The position numbers were made by a program, and so were the translations under genes. Of a stretch of 48,600 nt of DNA, positions 1 through 7,531 are shown in pieces. Below the pieces are notes generated by a model that did not search any database, was not told the DNA's origin, and worked only from the letters and a program-made list of their open reading frames with translations. The stretch's first letter is position 1, and every line of letters starts with the position of its first letter. This DNA is from Marinilactibacillus sp. Marseille-P9653 (GTDB lineage: Bacteria; Bacillota; Bacilli; Lactobacillales; Carnobacteriaceae_A): assembly GCF_916618885.1 (NCBI RefSeq), contig NZ_CAKAKH010000003.1, positions 1 through 48,600 of the forward strand, in the 5' to 3' direction.

Positions 1-127
1 TTTTTCTTTTTCCAAATTTGATAGAGTAGTTTGCCATATTCTTGCACCCAACGATAAATCGTCGTATGAGAAACGTTAATGTCACGATCATATAAGATTT
101 CTTGAACTTCACGATAGCTAAGGTTAT
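1..127 (-). mobile_element. IS1216-type element, truncated remnant
   Basis: These 127 bases are identical to positions 42891-43017 of the complete IS1216-like copy in this window and encode about residues 24-65 of its transposase on the minus strand. At base 128 the match stops abruptly, so the 5' part of the transposase gene and the right inverted repeat are missing. The break lies 3 bp beyond the stop codon of the adjacent cadD gene. The left side is cut by the window edge. Confidence 0.9.
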
Positions 128-130
128 TTA

Positions 131-748
131 TTAATTAAATAAACTCAATACAGTTTGAATCGTACCATTTTCGATCAATATATAAATTCCTAAGCCAATA
201 AACACTATAGGAACAAGGATTCGTTCATATTTTTCTAAGGTTTCGGAAACAAAAGAAATCTTGGCTAATTTGTAACTGATATAGCAAAGAACCGCAACAG
301 AAATAGCAAATACGATTAGAGCGGTGACAATCTCTGAAAAAGATAACGAGGCAAAGTAAGGAATATAAATCCCTAAGTTATCGCCACCAGAAGCAATTGT
401 TATTAAGGCAACGGTCCAAAAGAAGCGGTTTGTTCCTCTTGATTCAAGCTTTTCAACGACTTCCTCTTCTTCTTCCTCCTCTTCGCCAACCAATGCCACT
501 CTGATTCCTAAGAAAATCGGAATTAGACCGAGAAGCCCAATGATCCAATTTTGCGGAATGAAATTCAGCACATATGCTGCAAATAAACTTACGGCTACTA
601 AGATACCTGTTCCTAGATATTGACCCCAAAAAATCTGACGGAGCCCTTTTTTTGTATGACTTTGAGAAAAAATAATCAGCAAGATAAACAAATAATCAAT
701 GCTGGTAGAAATATAAACAGCGATAGCTGAAAAAATACTTTGTAACAA
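131..748 (-). CDS. cadD: CadD-family cadmium resistance transporter
   Basis: A 205-aa polytopic membrane protein of the CadD family, small cadmium-resistance transporters found on staphylococcal and streptococcal plasmids. About six hydrophobic segments are visible, with a run of eight glutamates and a charged loop near residues 88-103, then a conserved-looking ASGGDN stretch (about residues 119-124). I place the start at the TTG at 748: GGAGG lies 8 nt upstream, and the resulting N-terminus (MLQSIFSAIAVYI) resembles the family. The longer in-frame start at 763 would sit in the ribosome binding site. The gene follows an ArsR regulator by 16 nt, the usual cadX-cadD arrangement. Its 3' end abuts an IS1216 remnant, so no terminator of its own remains. 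Cadmium is inferred from the family. Confidence 0.88.
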   Translation of the reverse strand: MLQSIFSAIAVYISTSIDYLFILLIIFSQSHTKKGLRQIFWGQYLGTGILVAVSLFAAYVLNFIPQNWIIGLLGLIPIFLGIRVALVGEEEEEEEEVVEKLESRGTNRFFWTVALITIASGGDNLGIYIPYFASLSFSEIVTALIVFAISVAVLCYISYKLAKISFVSETLEKYERILVPIVFIGLGIYILIENGTIQTVLSLFN

Positions 749-764
749 AATAACTTCCTCCAAA

Positions 765-1127
765 CTAAGATTTCATAGATAGATTTTCTGATAACTTTAA
801 AAAAACATGAATAGCGGAAAGGATGTCTTCATTCGCTAAAGAGTAATAAACTACTTTTCCATCTTGACGTGATTTTGCCATTCCATGTTTTTTTAAAAAA
901 CGTAAATGGTGTGACGTTGTAGCAATACTAGCATCTAGTAATTCTGCTAAATCACAGACACACATCTCTTTAAAATTTTCCAAAGCATAAAAAATTTTAA
1001 TTCGGGAGGAATTACTGAAACATTTCCCTAATACAATTAAGCTCGACAGATCTTTTTTTATTAATTTATTTTTTACAGTGTCTACTTTTTCTTTATGTAC
1101 GATAGTCACTTGGCAAACTTTTTCCAT
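765..1127 (-). CDS. cadX: ArsR/SmtB-family metal-responsive repressor (CadX/CadC-like)
   Basis: A 120-aa winged-helix repressor of the ArsR/SmtB family, first gene of the cadXD operon. Cys5 near the N-terminus and the pair in EMCVCD (about residues 55-60) match the alpha3N thiol site of CadC-type Cd/Pb/Zn sensors. The recognition helix region contains TTSHHLRFLKKHG. It is presumably released from DNA when Cd(II) binds. A 24-bp palindrome lies 13 bp upstream of the start between promoter and gene, a likely operator. Naming it cadX rather than cadC rests on its pairing with cadD; the second CadC in this window (43.3 kb) precedes cadA. Confidence 0.85.
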   Translation of the reverse strand: MEKVCQVTIVHKEKVDTVKNKLIKKDLSSLIVLGKCFSNSSRIKIFYALENFKEMCVCDLAELLDASIATTSHHLRFLKKHGMAKSRQDGKVVYYSLANEDILSAIHVFLKLSENLSMKS

Positions 1128-1139
1128 TCATCTCACCTC

Positions 1140-1194
1140 ACCTTCAAACGGTCGTTTGAAGGTAGTATATCTATTTGATCACTCGTTTGTCAAG
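1140..1194 (-). promoter_or_regulatory. cadXD promoter with 24-bp palindromic operator
   Basis: On the minus strand, TTGACA (1194-1189) and TATACT (1169-1164) form a promoter with a long 19-bp spacer. Immediately downstream lies a perfect inverted repeat at 1140-1163, with 11-bp arms ACCTTCAAACG and CGTTTGAAGGT around a 2-nt centre. This TCAAA/TTTGA symmetry is like known CadC operators, and its position would block initiation. Confidence 0.75.
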
Positions 1195-1264
1195 CTACCT
1201 TAATTTCAATACACTATTATAAGCAATTTCATGTATCAAAAGATTGTTCAAATAAAGAGCAGAA

Positions 1265-1317
1265 TTGACAAGCGTACTTGTCTGAGTTATTCTTTATTCA
1301 GACAAGTACGCTTGTCA
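1265..1317 (+). promoter_or_regulatory. Promoter overlapped by two 16-bp operators
   Basis: TTGACA (1265-1270), a 17-bp spacer and TATTCT (1288-1293) form a near-consensus promoter. Two copies of GACAAG-N4-CTTGTC lie at 1267-1282 and 1301-1316, one over the -35/spacer and one over the start region. The two sites are also mirror images, forming 20-bp perfect inverted arms (1266-1285 and 1298-1317). Their centres are 34 bp apart. The encoded XRE regulator is the obvious candidate ligand. Confidence 0.75.
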
Positions 1318-1336
1318 TTATAAAAGGAGGATAATT

Positions 1337-1645
1337 ATGAAAAAAGAAAAGATATTAAACAGTTACCGAAATGAAAAAAAAGATGAAGGCAACGACCATA
1401 TCAATAATATGAGTGATGAGAAAGGTTTCTTTGCTATGGCTATGTTAATCATGCTTATAACTATCTATAAAATATATATGAATTTGCCGTTTGGAGATAC
1501 TGGTGCAATCCCATTATCTTTTTTATCTTTTCATAGCTTTAATCGTTATAAGCAAACGAAAGAAAAAGATACCTTGGTATATGGTATTGTTACTGGTTTT
1601 ATTGGAATTGCGTTCTTAGTTTGGTATGTGATCGAAACAATATGA
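1337..1645 (+). CDS. Small membrane protein (DUF6442-like), partner of XRE regulator
   Basis: A 102-aa protein with a charged cytoplasmic N-terminus (residues 1-27) and about three hydrophobic segments (about 30-48, 54-65 and 80-100). The start ATG follows AAAGGAGG at good spacing. I recall similar small membrane proteins called DUF6442, usually encoded directly before a Cro/CI-like regulator; that naming is from memory and moderate. The stop codon overlaps the next gene's start in an ATGA, indicating translational coupling. A role as membrane partner or sensor of the repressor is inference only. Confidence 0.6.
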   Translation: MKKEKILNSYRNEKKDEGNDHINNMSDEKGFFAMAMLIMLITIYKIYMNLPFGDTGAIPLSFLSFHSFNRYKQTKEKDTLVYGIVTGFIGIAFLVWYVIETI

Positions 1646-1878
1646 GTAAACAAGATAAAAATTATTCAGAAGAGACAGATTTAGTACTGAAAAATCATTT
1701 AAAGGACACCCGTAGAGAATTAGGGCTTTCTCAACAACAACTCGCAGATATGATCGGTGTTTCTAGAAATACGATTGGTTCAATAGAGAGATGTGTGTTT
1801 GTTCCTACAGCAAAATTAGCATTGATATTATGTATCGCTTTAGATAAAAAATTTGAAGAGTTGTTCTACTTTGATTAA
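1642..1878 (+). CDS. XRE-family transcriptional regulator
   Basis: A 78-aa Cro/CI-type helix-turn-helix protein. The HTH spans about residues 18-72, with LGLSQQQLADMIGVSRNTI as the classical core and the family-typical end EELFYFD. It consists of the DNA-binding domain only. I use the ATG at 1642, which overlaps the previous stop (ATGA), not the longer in-frame reading from 1621. It probably represses its own two-gene operon through the GACAAG-N4-CTTGTC sites at 1267-1316. Confidence 0.8.
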   Translation: MSKQDKNYSEETDLVLKNHLKDTRRELGLSQQQLADMIGVSRNTIGSIERCVFVPTAKLALILCIALDKKFEELFYFD

Positions 1879-2056
1879 ATATAAAAAAATTAAAGAACCT
1901 TGTTAATACAAATTTCTAGATACACGATTCTATGTAATTTCATGTGTTACAACTTAATAGGAATTTAAATTTTATTATTAGATTTTTTAATCATTTACAC
2001 GAAAATTAATTTTATAAAGAGCATACTCTATACTCTTATTTTTTTTTCAAGAACTC

Positions 2057-2103
2057 AAAAAAGCGGAAAATCCCAGATTTAAAAATCTGAGTTTCCGCTT
2101 TTG
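2057..2103. terminator. Bidirectional intrinsic terminator
   Basis: A long stem, AAAAGCGGAAA paired with TTTCCGCTTTT plus the inner CAGATTT/AATCTG, with A-tract before and T-tract after. It lies between the convergent XRE gene and P-type ATPase gene and can serve both. The rest of 1879-2148 holds no gene that I can see. Confidence 0.75.
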
Positions 2104-2148
2104 TCATTTCAAGGATGGACTATTGTCTCAGCCTCTTCTAATTTATTC

Positions 2149-4053
2149 TTAAGATATTTTTACTTTCTCTGCAGGTGCTGATACTTCTTTTTGTTCTTTT
2201 CGACTTTTCAACTTATACTTCATTAATCTCATGCCATTGAAAATTACCACCAAGATACTACCTTCATGAACCAACATTCCGATAGACATATTCATCCATT
2301 CGCTGAAGAAGACGCTGGTCAACAAGACCAACACTACTCCAATTGAAATCACGATATTTTGTTTCATATTATTTGCGGTGGCTTTTACTAATCCTAATGC
2401 GTGAGGCAAGTTGCTGAAGTTCGAGTTCATTAAAACGACATCGGATGTTTCAATCGCTACGTCCGTTCCGCTTCCCATTGCGATGCCAATGTCTGCTAAA
2501 GCTAAGGACGGACTGTCGTTAACGCCATCTCCAACAAAGGCTACAATTTGACCACGTTGTTGAAGCTTTCCGATATAAGCCGATTTGTCTTCCGGCAACA
2601 TGTGGCCGTGAGCTTCGGTCAAACCAAGTTCGCCGGCGACCACATCAACGGTTCCTTGGTTATCTCCTGAAAGAACGACTAGATTTTTCACGCCCAAGTC
2701 TTTTAATTCCTGCAAATTAGCTTTCACACCCGGACGGACTTGATCGCGAATGCCCATCAGTACTTTTAATTCACCGTCGACCGCTGTCAAAACGAGAGAG
2801 TTCCCTTGTTGTTCAAACCGTTTGACATCTTTTTGCACTTTTTTGCTGAGAGTGACATTTTCTTTTTCCATCAAGGCCACATTCCCAACAGCCACTCTAT
2901 GTCCAGCTACACTTGAAACGATTCCGCCGCCTTTCACGACTTCAGTTCCTTCAACAGGATAAAAGTTTGTTTCTCCAATTTGATTTAAGACCGCTTTTGC
3001 TAATGGATGATCTGATTCCCGTTCCACACTGGCCAGATAGCCAAGCGTTTCAGCAGAATCTTTTTCATACAGTTCAGTCGCTGCAACGGTTGGGTTTCCG
3101 ACAGTTAAAGTACCTGTCTTATCAAATACAATTGTATCCACATTGCTGAAGTCTTGAATGACTTCACTCCCTTTTAAAAGAACACCGTTACGAGCACCAT
3201 TCCCAATACCGGCAACGTTTGAGACAGGCACTCCGATAACTAATGCGCCTGGGCAACCTAGAACCAAGATGGTGATTGCTAACTCAATATTTTGACTGAA
3301 CGCCCATACAACAATTGCCAGAACCAAGACAGCTGGTGTGTAGTATTTAGAAAAGCGATCAATGAACCGTTCCGCTTCGGATTTAGAATCTTGTGCTTCT
3401 TCCACGAGTTCAATAATTTTTCCAAATGTGGTGTCCTCACCAACTCGGTCAGCTCTGATTTGAATCGTTCCGTTTTCTAAAATGGTTCCTGCAAAAACTT
3501 CTGCATCAGCTAGCTTGTTGACCGGAACAGCTTCACCTGTAATGCTAGCTTCATTGATATGCCCTTCACCCGTAAGGACTGTACCATCTACTGGAACTTT
3601 CGCACCCGTTTTAACGAGCAAGATATCCCCTTCATCTACATCATCCACTTCTACTTCTTCAAATTCGCCATTATCCATTTGTTTCAAGGCGCTTTCGGGT
3701 GCCATTTCAGTCAATTCTTTGATAGCAGATCGCGTTTGGTTCAATGTTCGTTGTTCCAAGTAGTGTCCGAATAAGAATAAGAACGTGACAATAGCCGATT
3801 CTTCATAATTTTGAATAAAAAGCGCACCAATCGCTGCAATACTGACTAAGACATCAATACTGATGACTTTGACTTTCATTGCTTGAAACGCTTGAATGGC
3901 AATTGGCATAATCCCAAAGACAGAGGCGATGATCAAAGACCACTCTGAAAGTCCTACGTTTTCTAAAACAAAGTGACTGAAGAAACCGAGTGCGATTAAC
4001 AATCCACTGATGACGGTGATAACATTTTTCTTGCTTAATATATATTGTTGCAT
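2149..4053 (-). CDS. P1B-type metal-transporting ATPase with CPG motif
   Basis: A 634-aa heavy-metal P-type ATPase. Visible motifs: ITGEAVPV (actuator), GCPGALVIGVP in the metal-site helix, DKTGTLT (phosphorylated Asp), SDHPLA (nucleotide binding) and GDGVNDSP. The C-terminal helix carries HEGSI, close to the HEGS/T signature of the P1B-4 group. The metal-site triplet is CPG, not CPC, CPH or SPC, which leaves the substrate open (Fe, Co, Cu or other). There is no N-terminal HMA domain; a separate HMA protein is encoded next door. I start at the ATG at 4053, 7 nt after GGAGGG; the longer in-frame TTG at 4068 overlaps that ribosome binding site. An FNR-type box sits at -41.5 of its promoter. Confidence 0.88.
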   Translation of the reverse strand: MQQYILSKKNVITVISGLLIALGFFSHFVLENVGLSEWSLIIASVFGIMPIAIQAFQAMKVKVISIDVLVSIAAIGALFIQNYEESAIVTFLFLFGHYLEQRTLNQTRSAIKELTEMAPESALKQMDNGEFEEVEVDDVDEGDILLVKTGAKVPVDGTVLTGEGHINEASITGEAVPVNKLADAEVFAGTILENGTIQIRADRVGEDTTFGKIIELVEEAQDSKSEAERFIDRFSKYYTPAVLVLAIVVWAFSQNIELAITILVLGCPGALVIGVPVSNVAGIGNGARNGVLLKGSEVIQDFSNVDTIVFDKTGTLTVGNPTVAATELYEKDSAETLGYLASVERESDHPLAKAVLNQIGETNFYPVEGTEVVKGGGIVSSVAGHRVAVGNVALMEKENVTLSKKVQKDVKRFEQQGNSLVLTAVDGELKVLMGIRDQVRPGVKANLQELKDLGVKNLVVLSGDNQGTVDVVAGELGLTEAHGHMLPEDKSAYIGKLQQRGQIVAFVGDGVNDSPSLALADIGIAMGSGTDVAIETSDVVLMNSNFSNLPHALGLVKATANNMKQNIVISIGVVLVLLTSVFFSEWMNMSIGMLVHEGSILVVIFNGMRLMKYKLKSRKEQKEVSAPAEKVKIS

Positions 4054-4096
4054 GCTTTTTCCCTCCAAATTTAATTTCTCTTTTATTGATAAACAC

Positions 4097-4138
4097 AGTA
4101 TAAGATAATTGCCTAAGTAATTAATTGACGGCTATCAA
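4097..4138 (-). promoter_or_regulatory. Fnr/FLP-type activator box and -10, ATPase promoter
   Basis: TTGACGGCTATCAA at 4125-4138 is a TTGA-N6-TCAA dyad. TATACT lies at 4102-4097 on the minus strand. The predicted start at 4090 puts the dyad centre (4131.5) at -41.5, the class II activator position. Confidence 0.78.
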
Positions 4139-4189
4139 GTTTAGAAAGTTCTCTTTTATCGTTTCTAAGCACCTCGAATCGGATTGCAA

Positions 4190-4233
4190 CAAAAAAAGCA
4201 ATCCTGGAAAAATAGCTTTTCTTCCAGAATTGC
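4190..4233 (-). terminator. Intrinsic terminator of the HMA gene
   Basis: The stem GCAATYCTGGAA/TTCCAGAATTGC (4198-4233, one mismatch) is followed on the minus strand by a T-run (4197-4191). It separates the HMA gene from the ATPase promoter. Confidence 0.75.
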
Positions 4234-4250
4234 CTAGTTCATTTAATCTG

Positions 4251-4484
4251 TTAAGCGGCCTTGACTTTTGCTTTAAGGACCGGATAGCCTACGTTTTCGA
4301 TAGCTTTTTGAATCTCTTCAATCGAAGTGACAGCTGAATCAAAATTGGTTTTGACTTTGCTGGAGTTGAATAATACTTTAATGCTGTCTTTATCAATACC
4401 GTTAACTGATTTCACGGCACCTTCAATTTTTTGCATACAACTTGGACAAGACAACGTTTCTAATTGCAATATAGCTTTTTCCAT
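4251..4484 (-). CDS. HMA-domain metallochaperone
   Basis: A 77-aa single heavy-metal-associated domain with the metal-binding loop LSCPSCMQKI; Cys13 and Cys16 form the CxxC. It is CopZ-like in size but diverges from the CopZ at 15.8 kb. It starts at an ATG after AAAGGAGAT. It has its own FNR-type promoter and terminator and lies just upstream of the CPG ATPase, which lacks an HMA domain. A role delivering metal to that pump in trans is likely but inferred. The metal is uncertain. Confidence 0.82.
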   Translation of the reverse strand: MEKAILQLETLSCPSCMQKIEGAVKSVNGIDKDSIKVLFNSSKVKTNFDSAVTSIEEIQKAIENVGYPVLKAKVKAA

Positions 4485-4561
4485 AATTCCTATCTCCTTT
4501 ATGTGTTTTTATTTTATCGGCAGCAGATTAATGAACACTGCCTTTTCCTCTTTACAACTGT

Positions 4562-4603
4562 AGTATAGCTCACTTTTAGCAAACGAAAATTGACGGCTAT
4601 CAA
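4562..4603 (-). promoter_or_regulatory. Fnr/FLP-type activator box and -10, HMA gene promoter
   Basis: The same 14-mer TTGACGGCTATCAA as at 4125 recurs at 4590-4603, with TATACT at 4567-4562. The dyad centre 4596.5 lies 41.5 bp upstream of the predicted start at 4555. Confidence 0.78.
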
Positions 4604-4630
4604 GTTTTGCACTTCTTTTTATCTTTTTGC

Positions 4631-5485
4631 TCAATTCACCATCTTAATAGTCTTTTTCTGCCCCTTATTGCCATCAGAATAATAAGAAATTGGTGGATAA
4701 TCTTGTCTGCGTATAAACCATACTACAATCGCGCCAATAAACAGGGCCAGAGACAAGGCTTGCGAAACGCGGATCCACTCGCCAATCCATAAACTGTCCG
4801 TTCGCATACCTTCAATGAAGAACCGACCCACTGAGTACCACAAAACGTAACTCAAAGCGACTTCTCCTTGACGCAAAAGCTGTTTTCGGTTCCGTATAGT
4901 GACGATGAGGACAAAGCCCAACAAACTCCACAATGACTCGTATAAAAAAGTCGGATGGTAGTAGGTACCATTGATATTCATTTGTTCAATGATAAATTCA
5001 GGTAAATAAAGATTTTCCAAGAATTGACGAGTAACCGGTCCACCATGAGCTTCCTGATTCATAAAATTGCCCCAACGACCAATGGACTGGGCTAACAATA
5101 CATTGGGCGCTAAAATATCAAGAACGAGTGCCAAAGAAGTACCTTTTTTCTTTGCATACCAATATAGCGTACCCCCTCCTGCAATCAATCCCCCATAAAT
5201 CGCAATGCCGCCATTCCAAATCGCAAGGATTTGTCCTGGATTTTGCAGATAATAACCAAGTTCAAATAACACATAATAAAGCCGAGCGCCGAGGAGTCCA
5301 ATCGGAATTGCCCATAAGGCCATATCGATAATGGTATCCTCTTCCAGTCCTTTTTTCTTTGCTTCCTTGGTGCTCAACTGGAGAGCCGCTAATATGCCCG
5401 CTGCAATAATGACTCCATACCAATGAATCACAACAGAACCAATCTCCACCACATGGGGATTCAAAACGCCTAATACGAATCCCAT
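4631..5485 (-). CDS. lgt: Prolipoprotein diacylglyceryl transferase
   Basis: A 284-aa membrane enzyme that transfers diacylglycerol from phosphatidylglycerol to the lipobox cysteine of prolipoproteins. The Lgt signature IGRWGNFMNQEAHGGP is present near residues 136-151, as are YxxPTFLYES and GRFFIEGMR. Seven hydrophobic segments are expected and roughly visible. The start codon overlaps the end of the preceding gene by 16 nt, so the two are co-transcribed from the FNR-type promoter at 5849-5890. Plasmid-borne lgt is an extra copy of a normally chromosomal housekeeping gene. lspA, the next enzyme of the pathway, is at 47.9 kb. Confidence 0.95.
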   Translation of the reverse strand: MGFVLGVLNPHVVEIGSVVIHWYGVIIAAGILAALQLSTKEAKKKGLEEDTIIDMALWAIPIGLLGARLYYVLFELGYYLQNPGQILAIWNGGIAIYGGLIAGGGTLYWYAKKKGTSLALVLDILAPNVLLAQSIGRWGNFMNQEAHGGPVTRQFLENLYLPEFIIEQMNINGTYYHPTFLYESLWSLLGFVLIVTIRNRKQLLRQGEVALSYVLWYSVGRFFIEGMRTDSLWIGEWIRVSQALSLALFIGAIVVWFIRRQDYPPISYYSDGNKGQKKTIKMVN

Positions 5486-5814
5486 TCTATTTGCTCCATT
5501 TCTTCAATTTTTCGCGTCATTCTAGTCATGGTGATGCTGAACAAGATTCCGGCTAAGCTCCATGGAAACCAAACAGTGAATTCACTTTTAGCTCCCTGGT
5601 CACTCGCTTCGTAATACGCCACTTTTCCGTGTCCGATTACGCCGGCTCCTTTTACAACTTCCTCTTCTTTTTCCATAGCTAACCTATCTGCCTCAACAAC
5701 GTTAGACGTTTTTGCTTCGCCGCCAATCGTGTTCTTGGTGAAAGGGACGACAAAGAATGCACCCGCTGCTGACAACGTGATGGCAACTATCACCCAAAAA
5801 CAATGCACATTCAC
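5470..5814 (-). CDS. Small bitopic membrane protein of unknown function
   Basis: A 114-aa protein that I do not recognise. It has an N-terminal hydrophobic segment (about residues 5-26, signal peptide or membrane anchor), a polar, presumably extracytoplasmic middle (28-80) with an acidic patch MEKEEEVV, and a second membrane segment (about 82-97) followed by a charged tail. It is the first gene of an operon with lgt, overlapping it by 16 nt. A substrate or partner of the lgt-linked pathway is possible, but there is no lipobox. It has one cysteine (Cys5). Confidence 0.65.
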   Translation of the reverse strand: MNVHCFWVIVAITLSAAGAFFVVPFTKNTIGGEAKTSNVVEADRLAMEKEEEVVKGAGVIGHGKVAYYEASDQGAKSEFTVWFPWSLAGILFSITMTRMTRKIEEMEQIEWDSY

Positions 5815-5848
5815 CCCTACTTATTTTTACGTTTTGTTCGACAACCCT

Positions 5849-5890
5849 ATCTTAAAGAAAAATAAAACAAAAAAACTTGAGGGTTATCAT
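5849..5890 (-). promoter_or_regulatory. Fnr/FLP-type activator box and -10, orf114-lgt promoter
   Basis: TTGAGGGTTATCAT (5877-5890) matches the TTGA-N6-TCAA dyad at 7 of 8 half-site bases. TAAGAT lies at 5854-5849. The dyad centre 5883.5 falls at -41.5 of the predicted start 5842. Confidence 0.68.
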
Positions 5891-6036
5891 GTTTGTGCTT
5901 TTATTTTTCCAATGAATGAAGGTCGTTCTGTCTTAAAAAAGCCAAAAACGGACAGATGGAAGCAAAAGCACTGAGTTCTGTCCCGTTGTTAATGAAGAGC
6001 GACAGAACACCAACGTGTAGAAAAAAGTGTGTCCGA

Positions 6037-6741
6037 TTATTCGCTGTAAAGCAATAAATCATCTAAATCCTGAATCTTGATCCTTTTCCCAGACAGCTGT
6101 TGAATCAATCCCTCGTCCTCCAATTCTCCAAATTTGCGACTGATGGTCTCAGGTGTCGTTCCTAAATAGGAAGCAATGTCCTTTTTTGCCATCGGCAGGG
6201 TGATGGTGGGAGAGTTGCCCATTTCAGGTTCCACATTTTCTGCCAAAAACAAAACTAAACGGGTAATGACACTCTCCACGGCTACTTGTGTCGTTTGACG
6301 TTCTGAACTTTCTAACCGTTTAGACATTTCCGCCAATAGTTTTAAAGAAATAGCTGGGTATTGTTCCAGAAAATCTTGGACATCTTTTTGCTGAATCATA
6401 CAGACAACGGTATCTCGGGTTGCTTCGGCATATTCCTCGTGTACTGCATCCGGGTTGAACAAGGTCCATTCTCCGGTGAAATCACCAGGGTTCAAGATCC
6501 GCACTAGCTGCTCTTTGCCAGAGTCTGCCAATCGATAAATACGGATTTTCCCACGATTGATAATATATAAAGTATCCTCTTTTTCTTGTGAACGAAACAG
6601 AAACTCTCCTTTTTGATACTGTTTCGTGTGGGCTTTTTCAGCAATGTAATTCATCGCGCTATCCTCTAAGTGATTGAATATTGGAACCAAGCGGATACAG
6701 GCTGCGTGGTCACCAATTTCATGATGGGTATGTTTAGTCAA
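6037..6741 (-). CDS. Crp/Fnr-family regulator (FLP-like, thiol-switch type)
   Basis: A 234-aa Crp/Fnr regulator: cyclic-nucleotide-fold sensor domain (about residues 18-140), dimer helix, and C-terminal winged HTH. The recognition helix reads TPETISRKFGELE. The ExxSR pattern is the one FNR uses to read TTGA half-sites, unlike CRP's RExxGR. The four iron-sulfur cysteines of FNR are absent. There are single cysteines at 15 and 114, a spacing close to the disulfide pair of lactic-acid-bacterial FLP proteins. The start is TTG at 6741, 6 nt after GGGGGAG. The gene carries the same box at its own promoter, so autoregulation is expected. It is the likely activator of the surrounding five promoters. 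Confidence 0.87.
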   Translation of the reverse strand: MTKHTHHEIGDHAACIRLVPIFNHLEDSAMNYIAEKAHTKQYQKGEFLFRSQEKEDTLYIINRGKIRIYRLADSGKEQLVRILNPGDFTGEWTLFNPDAVHEEYAEATRDTVVCMIQQKDVQDFLEQYPAISLKLLAEMSKRLESSERQTTQVAVESVITRLVLFLAENVEPEMGNSPTITLPMAKKDIASYLGTTPETISRKFGELEDEGLIQQLSGKRIKIQDLDDLLLYSE

Positions 6742-6785
6742 TTCATTCTCCCCCTTTATTTATTTTGTTTATATTCGCTGCTTTT

Positions 6786-6827
6786 ATTATATAAGTCTCT
6801 TACTACAAAAAAATTGATGCACATTAA
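6786..6827 (-). promoter_or_regulatory. Fnr/FLP-type activator box and -10, regulator's own promoter
   Basis: TTGATGCACATTAA (6814-6827) is a degenerate dyad (one mismatch in the second half). TATAAT lies at 6791-6786. The centre 6820.5 is at -41.5 of the predicted start 6779. Confidence 0.7.
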
Positions 6828-6834
6828 GAAAATG

Positions 6835-6862
6835 GAAAAAGGACTGGAAAGAATTCCAATCC
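6835..6862 (-). terminator. Intrinsic terminator of dps
   Basis: On the minus strand GGATTGGAA pairs with TTCCAGTCC (one G-U) across a 4-nt loop, followed by TTTTTCC. It lies 24 bp after the dps stop codon. Confidence 0.7.
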
Positions 6863-6885
6863 CTAAATCAGCTTCTACTTTTACC

Positions 6886-7458
6886 TTAATCTTCATCCTC
6901 ATCAAGAGCGTCATCATCTTCTAATGCTTCTTTACCAATGAACGCTTGCAGCATCCAAATGTTCTTGTCTAAGTCATTTTTAAAAGCAATCAATGTATCT
7001 TCTAAAGCATCGTCACCCTCGTCTTGAGCTAAACGAATCGCGCGAATAGTTAGGTCACGAGTGCTTCTGAAGTCCTCGATAATATTTTCAACCATGTCTT
7101 CTGCTTTAGCGTATTTATTAACTGCATCTTCCGAAAGCATCGAATATTTTTCAAATTCAACCGTTGTCGAAGCAGGTTTATGCCCAGAAGTAATTAGACG
7201 CTCCGCAAGTTTGTCGAACCATTTTTCATTTTCGTTATACAACTCTTCAAATTTTTCATGCAACGTAAAGAAATTGGCTCCTTTTACATACCAGTGATAT
7301 TGGTGCAGTTTCACATGTAATGTATGCATATTGCCTAAAAGATGATCCGCAATGGCCGCTGCATTAATTTTCGTATGATGAACATGTTCCTTGTGTTCTT
7401 GTTCTTCTTGCAATCTTTCTTGGGGTGTTCTTTCTTGAGTAGCTTTATTTTCAGTCAT
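6886..7458 (-). CDS. dps: Dps-family ferritin-like DNA protection protein
   Basis: A 190-aa Dps/ferritin-like protein that oxidises and stores Fe(II) with peroxide. The ferroxidase helix LHVKLHQYHWYVKGANFFTLH and the partner motif LHEKFEELYNE (about residues 60-75) are intact. The N-terminus (1-30) is long, polar and His-rich, and the tail ends in an acidic run (EDDDALDEDED). It starts at an ATG after AGGAGGAATAAATC. It is the outermost gene of the FNR-box cluster, with its own box and terminator. Coupling of Dps with a metal ATPase and a redox regulator points to iron or peroxide stress. Confidence 0.93.
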   Translation of the reverse strand: MTENKATQERTPQERLQEEQEHKEHVHHTKINAAAIADHLLGNMHTLHVKLHQYHWYVKGANFFTLHEKFEELYNENEKWFDKLAERLITSGHKPASTTVEFEKYSMLSEDAVNKYAKAEDMVENIIEDFRSTRDLTIRAIRLAQDEGDDALEDTLIAFKNDLDKNIWMLQAFIGKEALEDDDALDEDED

Positions 7459-7531
7459 GATTTATTCCTCCTATAATTTTGGTTTGTTTAAAATAGCTTT
7501 CTTTGATTCCTCCTTTTTCTTTACTGAATTT

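Noticed and set aside
2750..3774. Several plus-strand frames of 60-90 codons opposite the CPG ATPase gene
   Set aside because: They are shadows of the ATPase codons on the other strand, with no ribosome binding sites or motifs. The same applies to frames opposite copA, cadA, mobA and lpdA.
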